From an uncultured Ruminococcus sp. (lineage in GTDB: Bacteria; Bacillota; Clostridia; Oscillospirales; Ruminococcaceae), in contig CAMWJT010000054.1 of NCBI GenBank assembly GCA_947174625.1, positions 1-7,678 of the forward strand: DNA of 7,678 nucleotides. The letters run 5' to 3'. The notes below the pieces were generated by a model. The model was not told the origin of the DNA. It searched no databases and saw only the letters and a list, made by a program, of their open reading frames with translations. Made by a program: the position numbers and the translations under genes. Every line of letters starts with the position of its first letter. The stretch's first letter is position 1. Shown here piece by piece: positions 1-5,135 of this stretch.

Positions 1-164
1 GTCATATCCAGTGTTGGTACATCCAGTAATAAAACAAAATCCGGATAGCTCTGGAGCAGATCAGCGACCTGATTCAGTTCTTCATAAATCTTTTTTTCCT
101 GGTGTTCTTCCTTTGCTAACTGAAACAACGCTTCTGCATAGACTTTCCCGACCGTCTGTGTCAT
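1..164 (-). CDS. atpH: ATP synthase F1 subunit delta (N-terminal part, cut by window edge)
   Basis: Delta links the F1 head to the peripheral b stalk in the F1Fo ATP synthase, on the cytoplasmic face of the membrane. Only the first 54 codons are present. The translation begins MTQTVGKVYAEALFQLAKEE and continues through a helical stretch with NQVADLLQSYPDF. This matches the start of OSCP/delta proteins, where a 'Y-A-x-A-L-F-x-L-A' helix opens the N-terminal helical domain. The ATG (162-164) overlaps the TGA stop of atpF in an ATGA arrangement, which suggests translational coupling. Its position after the b subunit gene is the standard one. The rest of the gene lies beyond base 1. The identity is firm; nothing odd is visible in the part present. 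Confidence 0.93.
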   Translation of the reverse strand, partial: MTQTVGKVYAEALFQLAKEEHQEKKIYEELNQVADLLQSYPDFVLLLDVPTLDM

Positions 165-655
165 GTTTCATCACCCAGTTCTTTCAGGAAATCATCAATC
201 AGACGTTCATGATCTTCCGGCTTGATTTCTTTCTCAATCATTTTCTGTGCCAGTTCTACAGCAAGCCCGGAGATTTCACCCTGCAATGCCTGTCGGGCAA
301 GCATTTTTTCACGCTCTGTTTCCCGGCTTGCTTTTTCACGGACTGCCTGTGCTTCAGCTCTTGCCTTTTCAAGTAAAGATTCGCTCTGCTTCTGCGCTTG
401 CTTTTCCGCACGGCTGAGAATCCCGGACGCTTCTTCTTTGGCATTGGCAATTGCCTGTGCATATTTTTCTTTTTCAGAATTGGCATTTGCCATTGCATCT
501 TCTGCCGACTGGTAAGTATCTGCCACTTCCTGCTGACGCTGTTCCAGAATCGCATCCACACGCTTGAATAAAATCAATTTGAATGCCAGAAAAATCAATC
601 CCGTGTTAATCAGCGTGAACAGGATCGTGCCGACATCAATTGTTAAAAAATCCAA
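161..655 (-). CDS. atpF: ATP synthase Fo subunit b (peripheral stalk)
   Basis: This 164-residue protein is the b subunit, which forms the dimeric stator stalk that holds F1 against the turning c-ring. Residues about 5-28 form the single membrane helix (TILFTLINTGLIFLAFKLIL). A long charged helix typical of b follows, rich in Ala, Glu, Lys and Gln, and it ends in a delta-binding tail (HERLIDDFLKELGDET). The length is normal. The start is TTG at 653-655: an in-frame TGA lies two codons upstream, and a GGAGG site sits 7 nt before the TTG. An ATG directly after the GGAGG is out of frame and runs into a stop after 8 codons. The stop overlaps the atpH start, and atpE lies 41 nt upstream. A one-base error in the adjacent T runs could hide an ATG start (MNLDFL...), but the TTG reading is self-consistent. 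Confidence 0.95.
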   Translation of the reverse strand: MDFLTIDVGTILFTLINTGLIFLAFKLILFKRVDAILEQRQQEVADTYQSAEDAMANANSEKEKYAQAIANAKEEASGILSRAEKQAQKQSESLLEKARAEAQAVREKASRETEREKMLARQALQGEISGLAVELAQKMIEKEIKPEDHERLIDDFLKELGDET

Positions 656-696
656 AATTCATCCTCCATTTTGATTGCCTTTTGCTTGCCTGATCA

Positions 697-972
697 TTAG
701 CCGAGTTTATTCAGGAACGGATTGGCGAACATCAGCAGTAATGCAATCAGCAGGCTGTAAATACCTGTAGATTCTGCAACAGCACAACCAATAAACATTG
801 TTCTTGTGACAGCACCAGAACCCTCCGGCTGTCTGCCAATGGCTTCGCAAGCCTTGCCGACGGCATAACCTTCACCGATACCAGGACCGACACCGGCAAT
901 CATTGCCGTACCTGCGCCGAGTGCGGATGCACCCAGGACAATTGCTTTTGCAATCAGTTCATTGTTTTCCAT
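697..972 (-). CDS. atpE: ATP synthase Fo subunit c, Na+-type with two carboxylates
   Basis: This 91-residue hairpin protein builds the rotating c-ring in the membrane. Helix 1 spans about residues 8-38 and contains the glycine-rich GAGTAMIAGVGPGIGEGYA. The polar loop is RQPEGSG (47-53). Helix 2 spans about 54-86 and contains AVAESTGIYSLL. Glu67 is the ion-carrying carboxylate, and Val65, Ser68, Thr69 and Tyr72 match the sodium-coordinating set known from Ilyobacter tartaricus. The Gln of that enzyme in helix 1 is replaced by Glu34, giving the two-carboxylate motif described in Fusobacterium nucleatum. Sodium coupling is therefore likely, but it is inferred from residues only. The ATG start has a strong GGAGG 8 nt upstream, the best ribosome site in this operon, which fits the need for many c copies per complex. 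Confidence 0.97.
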   Translation of the reverse strand: MENNELIAKAIVLGASALGAGTAMIAGVGPGIGEGYAVGKACEAIGRQPEGSGAVTRTMFIGCAVAESTGIYSLLIALLLMFANPFLNKLG

Positions 973-1019
973 AATAAAATCCTCCAGTTATAAAAATTAT
1001 ATAATTAAAATAAATTTAA

Positions 1020-1772
1020 TTATGCTTCTGCATTGGCATCTGCATTAGAAATATAAACCATAGTCAGCATGATGAAAATAAATGCCTGCATGAATCCGCT
1101 GAACAGGTCAAAATACAGGGACAGCACTGCCGGGATGCCGATCGTAAACAAGGCAATGCCGATTTTTTTGGTAATTACCGAAAGTGCAAAATATAACAAA
1201 CTTGTGATAATCATACCGCTGACAATATTCCCGAAATGACGGAGACTCATAGAGACCGGCGTAGCAACTTCACTGAGAATATTCATTGGGAGCATCACCG
1301 GGACAGGTTCTGCATAGCCTTTGAGATACCCGCCAAAGCCGTGTGTCCGAATATTTGTACTGTGAATCATCACAAATGTAATCAAAGCCCATGTCAATGG
1401 CACGTTAAAATCTGCGGTCACACTCCGGAGACCGAGCATGCTAATCAAACTGCCCAGAATCGAAAACGTGAACAATGCGCCAATATAGGGTGCAAACTTC
1501 CGCCAATGTTTCCCCATAGAATCTTCTACCAGATTATAAATCGTCTGAACAGCCCATTCAGCGACTACCTGTTTTTTCGAGATATTTTTCGTTTTCATGT
1601 CACTTGTCAGCCAGTTCAATAACAAGAACACGCCCAGAACAATCGCCCAGCTCAGTACGACAGTTTCCGTAAGATTGATAGTAATCCCGAACAGTTCAAA
1701 CGAAGCAATCAGTTTCGGACCACTGACGTCGACCCCATCCGGAGAACCTCTTAAAAAATCACTGATCTGCAA
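1020..1772 (-). CDS. atpB: ATP synthase Fo subunit a
   Basis: Subunit a is the 250-residue membrane stator that passes ions to and from the c-ring. The essential arginine is Arg178 in SMSLRHFGNIVSGM, and His179 takes the place of the more common Leu of 'LRLFGN'. Other family marks are GYLKGYAEPVPVMLP (148-162) and a C-terminal helix with FSGFMQAFIFIMLTMVYIS (224-242). Several hydrophobic segments fit the usual five to six helices. The start is taken as TTG at 1770-1772, because an in-frame TGA stands three codons before it. Further upstream in the same frame is an ATG that stops after four codons. The ribosome site is poor (GAGAAGTGAG). A T7 run abuts the start, so a one-base error would make the nearby GTG the start. 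The gene lies between atpI and atpE as usual. Confidence 0.96.
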   Translation of the reverse strand: MQISDFLRGSPDGVDVSGPKLIASFELFGITINLTETVVLSWAIVLGVFLLLNWLTSDMKTKNISKKQVVAEWAVQTIYNLVEDSMGKHWRKFAPYIGALFTFSILGSLISMLGLRSVTADFNVPLTWALITFVMIHSTNIRTHGFGGYLKGYAEPVPVMLPMNILSEVATPVSMSLRHFGNIVSGMIITSLLYFALSVITKKIGIALFTIGIPAVLSLYFDLFSGFMQAFIFIMLTMVYISNADANAEA

Positions 1773-1791
1773 AAAAACTCACTTCTCTTTC

Positions 1792-1845
1792 ATAATAAAT
1801 ATAAATAAATAAAATAAAATAAAATTAATTTTTTATAAATTTTAT
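1792..1845. other. 54-bp A/T-only stretch between atpI and atpB
   Basis: Every base from 1792 to 1845 is A or T, with a loose period-4/5 pattern of ATAAAT and AAAAT units. It covers the last atpI codons and the spacer before atpB. It probably keeps the atpB ribosome site unstructured. I see no promoter or terminator in it. Confidence 0.7.
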
Positions 1846-2205
1846 CAATTTAAGATAACATACACCAAAAATTAATTTTGGGTACAGAAACGGCAGAACA
1901 ACTGTGAACGTGTTCACATAATCCGAAAGCAGACTGATCATAATTACACCAGATGCCACCAGACAACGGAGCAGATAGCCAACCCAGTCTTTTGTCTTGC
2001 CATAACGGACGGCATGCAGGATCGTTCTCCGCAACAAGAACAGATTCAGAATCATCCCGGAACTGCCAAGGATCAGCCCGGATAGCACATCCATCCGAAA
2101 TTCCTGGAATTTTACTAAAATCAATGAGACAATCCAGAGAATCAGATCCAGAATACCCGTGCAGATGACGGCGAATTTCAATTCCCGGTGCAAATCTTCC
2201 TGCAT
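1825..2205 (-). CDS. atpI: ATP synthase subunit I (Fo assembly protein)
   Basis: This is a small four-helix membrane protein encoded first in the ATP synthase operon. In the AtpI/UncI family such proteins help assemble the c-ring and may handle ions, but they are not part of the finished core enzyme. Hydrophobic segments lie at about residues 10-31, 39-60, 77-96 and 98-119 (counted from the second ATG). The motif VLPFLYPKLIFG near the end resembles the 'P-L-L-F-P-R' segment of the family. The first ATG (2209-2211) abuts a GGGGGG run with no spacing. The ATG at 2203-2205 lies 6 nt from it and is the better start, giving 126 rather than 128 residues. Sequence conservation in this family is low, so the call rests on topology, the motif and its place before atpB. 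Confidence 0.85.
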   Translation of the reverse strand: MQEDLHRELKFAVICTGILDLILWIVSLILVKFQEFRMDVLSGLILGSSGMILNLFLLRRTILHAVRYGKTKDWVGYLLRCLVASGVIMISLLSDYVNTFTVVLPFLYPKLIFGVCYLKLIKFIKN

Positions 2206-2244
2206 AAGCATCCCCCCTGATGCGGATCTTTAACATAATCCTGC

Positions 2245-2278
2245 AAAAAAGCTGACCGTATCATCCCTACAGCCAGCT
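2245..2278 (-). terminator. Terminator-like hairpin in the atp operon leader (possible attenuator)
   Basis: On the minus-strand transcript, AGCUGGCUG (2270-2278) can pair with CGGUCAGCU (2250-2258) over 9 bp, two of them G-U, around an 11-nt loop. A run of six U (2245-2250, the first one paired) follows directly. This is the form of an intrinsic terminator. It lies about 20-55 nt downstream of the predicted start site of the atp promoter and before atpI, so it could act as an attenuator. It could equally stop read-through transcripts from the upstream coiled-coil genes. Folding was done by eye. Confidence 0.55.
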
Positions 2279-2307
2279 CCCTTGCATCATGTTGAATTCT
2301 GATAATT

Positions 2308-2336
2308 ATTATAGCATAATTTTTGCATCTTGTCAA
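2308..2336 (-). promoter_or_regulatory. Consensus sigma-A promoter of the ATP synthase operon
   Basis: Read on the minus strand, TTGACA (2331-2336) is followed by a 17-bp spacer and TATAAT (2308-2313). The spacer ends in TGC, giving an extended -10. Both hexamers are perfect consensus. Transcription should begin near 2301, leaving a leader of about 95 nt before atpI. The -35 box begins only 27 bp past the stop codon of the 905-residue gene. Confidence 0.9.
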
Positions 2337-2363
2337 GTGATTTTTGAAAAATTACAGAAATTT

Positions 2364-5081
2364 TTAAATTTTTAATCTTCCCTTACGCTTAACATGCAGC
2401 ATTTTATTACGGATTTCTCCGACAGCCGGTGTCAATGCCTGGATGATGTATTTACTGTCATAATCCAGTTCAGGCAGATCAAAAATTTCTTCAATCAATT
2501 GCAGTTTGCCGCCTTCTTCGCCGTCCGTCACAAGTTTATCATAAAAATGCGGATTGGGGATCATTGCACCATTTGAGAGCAGTGCCACTTCTGCACGTCT
2601 TTCATCCGGCGCATGTTCCAGAATCAGTTCGCCGTCTGCATCATGTTCCACATGGACAAATCTTGTGCCGCCTTGTTTCTGGAGATTCTCCACACTGGAT
2701 GCAATTTGCAGATAAACCGCCTCTGTGTTCTCACGTCTTGCATTGATCTTGTTTTTATATTCTTCCAGACGCTCTTTGAGCTTTTTATTTTCCGCCTGCA
2801 AAATTGAGAACTGCTGTTCTTTCAGCCGGACTTGTTCTTCTAATTCTTCTTGCTGTCTCTGTTTTTCATCCTGGATCTGTTCATTCTGATCCGTCAGCGA
2901 TTCCAGTTCTGAACGCAAGTCCTGATTCTCTTCATGCAGTTCATCCAGTTGCTTTCTCAATTCTTCTGATTGCTCACTTTCAGAGACAATCACCTGCATA
3001 TCCGCAATTTCTTCCCGGAGCTGTGCATTCTGATTCCGGATGTTCTGGAGTTCCTCACGAAGTTCCTGCGATTCATTCACAGCATCCTGCAATTGCTCCT
3101 GGATTTTCGCTGTCTGTGCCGTAGCATCCTGCAATGCCGTCTGTGTCTCTGCATTCTGTTGCTCTGCAATTGCTAATTTTTCCTGCAATGCCTGTTGATC
3201 CTGCTGTTGCTGTTCTTCCTGATTTTTCTGACTAGAGAGTTCCACACGGAAATTTTCCACATTTTCGAGTGCATCTGTTAATTCTCTCTGGAGTGCTTGA
3301 TTTTCCTGCAAAGCAGCATTTTTTTCTTCATGCAGACGTTTTAATTCATCCTCTGTTGCCTGCATCTTGAATTCCACATCCGCAAGCTTTTCACGGAGTG
3401 TATTTTGTTCTTCGGATTCTTTCTGCAATTTATGAGACAATTCAATCCGGAAATCTTCAATCTGCTGTTCTGCATCATGGAGTCTTTCCCGGAGAACGCT
3501 GTTTTCTTTTGTAGTTTTCTCCAGATTTTTTTCTGTCTTTTCCAATTTTTCCTGCGTAATAATATACTCTGCATTCTGCATGGAATGCTGTGCAACACCC
3601 GAAGCTTTTTGTTCTGCCTTAGCAAGTGCATCCCGCAATTGCAGAATCTGTCCGGCGGCAAGTTTCAATTTCTCACAATATTCCTGATTCTGATCCTGGA
3701 TCTGTTCCAGTTCCTGCCGGAGTGTTGCAGATTCCTGTGAATTTTGTACTTTTTGCAATTCTGTCTGCAAATCCCGGATCTGATCTGCCGAGTGATCCAG
3801 TTCTTTCCGGAGAAAATCCCGTTCTGTCTCAGTATCCTTCTGCTGATTCCGGATCTGTTCCAGTTCTTCCAGGGATTTTTCAGACGTTTGCTTTTCATTG
3901 TGCAAAGCAGATTCCAAAGCGGTCTGCATTGCCGACAATTCCGAAGACAATTCTTCTTTTTCATCGGACAATTTTTCACATTCTGATTCTACTCTGTCGA
4001 ATTCTTCCCGGAGTGCTTCCAGTTCCTGGGCAATTTCTTCATATTCTTCCGCTGGAATCATACTGCGGACTGTTTCTTCCAATGTTTCCTGGAGCTGTTG
4101 CTTTTCCTGGGATGTCATTTCCTGTTCCATCCGGATCTTTTCCAGATGCTGTGTCGCATCAAGCAATTTTTCCTGATAATTCTGGCTCTGTTTCTGGAAT
4201 TCTTCCAGTTCTGAACGCAGAACATCTTCGGACTGTGCCGAATCTTTCAAAACAGCGATTTCCGCACGGAGTCGCTCGACTTGCCGGGCGGCTTCGATCA
4301 ATTTCACACGGAATCTGGAGTTTTCTTCTGCAAGCTGTTCCAGTTCTGCACGAGTTTCTTCAGAAGAACCAGCATTTTGGGCTTCTTCGAGTTCCGCACG
4401 GAGCTCTTTGACCTGTTTCGCCGCTTCTGCAAGTTTCGTCCGGAACAATTCATTCTGTGCAGACAATTCTTGATTGATCTGAAAAATTTCCTGATTTTCC
4501 GGATTTTCAGAATTTCCCGGATTTTCCGGATTTGTTATCAAATGCGTTTCCATTTTTCTGCATTCTGCCTTGGCAGCAGCAAGATGATCCTGGAGCTGTT
4601 TTTTCTCCAACCGGAGCTTGCCACAACTGTGTTCAAGCCTGTCAATGCGATCCTGCATTTCCCGACGTTCCGGATCTTCCAACGGTTCCTGCATGGCAGA
4701 CTGTTCCGGATCTGTCACAGGCACATCGTTCTGAAAATTCTCAAGCTGTTGATAAACTTTGTGATATTTTTTCTGTAATGCCTGATGTTTTTCTTTCAGA
4801 GCGGCAAGTTCCGCAACAACAGCCGCCTGCTGTGCATGATGCTCCTCCTCATATTCATCATAACGACGATCTGTCGGCAGGTCGGCAATACTTTCCTGAC
4901 TGCGTTTGAGCTGTAATTCCAGTTCCGTGACCTGCTGTTCCAGTTCTGCAATTTTCTCTTTTTCTTTTCCTGCATTGTCCCGGATGGACTGGACAAATTT
5001 CTGATTTGCCTGGACGCTCATCAAAAGAAAGCCAATCACAACCATAAGCAATGCAACGACAACAATCAAAAAAACTTCCAA
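2364..5081 (-). CDS. Membrane-anchored giant coiled-coil protein with C-terminal PNPHFY domain
   Basis: I do not recognise this 905-residue protein. Residues about 3-23 are one hydrophobic helix (FLIVVVALLMVVIGFLLMSV). Lys and Arg residues follow it, which predicts an anchor with the rest of the protein in the cytoplasm, a layout like EzrA but without visible similarity to it. Residues about 26-800 are nearly continuous coiled coil, rich in Glu, Gln, Leu and Lys. They are broken by a proline-containing stretch near 122-135 and an NPE-type repeat at 184-198. Residues about 806-905 form a compact, non-coiled domain with PNPHFY at 842-847, shared with the 579-residue neighbour. The start is TTG, with AAGGAG 6 nt upstream. 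The gene follows its neighbour by 54 A/T-rich bases without a terminator, so the two are probably one operon. No Walker motif is present, so it is not an SMC ATPase. A scaffold or cytoskeletal role is a guess from architecture. Confidence 0.88.
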   Translation of the reverse strand: MEVFLIVVVALLMVVIGFLLMSVQANQKFVQSIRDNAGKEKEKIAELEQQVTELELQLKRSQESIADLPTDRRYDEYEEEHHAQQAAVVAELAALKEKHQALQKKYHKVYQQLENFQNDVPVTDPEQSAMQEPLEDPERREMQDRIDRLEHSCGKLRLEKKQLQDHLAAAKAECRKMETHLITNPENPGNSENPENQEIFQINQELSAQNELFRTKLAEAAKQVKELRAELEEAQNAGSSEETRAELEQLAEENSRFRVKLIEAARQVERLRAEIAVLKDSAQSEDVLRSELEEFQKQSQNYQEKLLDATQHLEKIRMEQEMTSQEKQQLQETLEETVRSMIPAEEYEEIAQELEALREEFDRVESECEKLSDEKEELSSELSAMQTALESALHNEKQTSEKSLEELEQIRNQQKDTETERDFLRKELDHSADQIRDLQTELQKVQNSQESATLRQELEQIQDQNQEYCEKLKLAAGQILQLRDALAKAEQKASGVAQHSMQNAEYIITQEKLEKTEKNLEKTTKENSVLRERLHDAEQQIEDFRIELSHKLQKESEEQNTLREKLADVEFKMQATEDELKRLHEEKNAALQENQALQRELTDALENVENFRVELSSQKNQEEQQQQDQQALQEKLAIAEQQNAETQTALQDATAQTAKIQEQLQDAVNESQELREELQNIRNQNAQLREEIADMQVIVSESEQSEELRKQLDELHEENQDLRSELESLTDQNEQIQDEKQRQQEELEEQVRLKEQQFSILQAENKKLKERLEEYKNKINARRENTEAVYLQIASSVENLQKQGGTRFVHVEHDADGELILEHAPDERRAEVALLSNGAMIPNPHFYDKLVTDGEEGGKLQLIEEIFDLPELDYDSKYIIQALTPAVGEIRNKMLHVKRKGRLKI
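4083..4484 (-). repeat. Three in-frame 44-45-residue repeats in the 905-aa coiled coil
   Basis: Residues 200-243, 244-288 and 289-333 of the coiled-coil protein are related units, with K-L-x-[ED]-A-x-[QK] placed at 216, 260 and 305. The first two are closest: KLAEAAKQVKELRAEL and KLIEAARQVERLRAEI. A fourth, more diverged copy has KLKLAAGQILQLRDAL at 471. The units look like tandem duplications of a coiled-coil block. Confidence 0.6.
4488..4532 (-). repeat. Five 9-nt tandem units coding NPENPGNSENPENQE
   Basis: Five consecutive units follow the codon pattern AAT-NNN-G(A/G)A: AATCCGGAA, AATCCGGGA, AATTCTGAA, AATCCGGAA and AATCAGGAA. They encode residues 184-198 of the 905-aa protein, a proline-containing break just before the first long coiled-coil repeat. 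The copy number may vary between strains. Confidence 0.8.
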
Positions 5082-5135
5082 AATTTGCTCCTTCTAGATT
5101 CTAAATTTATGTTTCATAAATATTTATAAATATTT

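Noticed and set aside
1850..2236. 128-codon minus-strand frame overlapping atpI
   Set aside because: It is another frame of the same DNA. It has no membrane helices or family match, while the atpI frame has topology, motif and ribosome site.
3626..4411. 261-codon open frame on the plus strand
   Set aside because: It lies antisense within the coiled-coil gene. Glu/Gln/Lys/Leu-rich codons leave few stops on the opposite strand. It has no ribosome site, and its product is a Pro/Phe/Ser-rich mirror of the repeats.
4083..4532. CRISPR array
   Set aside because: The repeats are in frame, degenerate and inside a coding sequence, with no uniform spacers.
2364..5081. SMC/Rad50 or MukB-type ATPase
   Set aside because: No Walker A, Walker B or signature motif is present at either end. 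The N-terminus is a membrane helix.
5118..5135. 18-bp palindrome between the two coiled-coil genes as a terminator
   Set aside because: It is A/T-only and would be too weak a hairpin to stop transcription. It looks like ordinary A/T-rich spacer.
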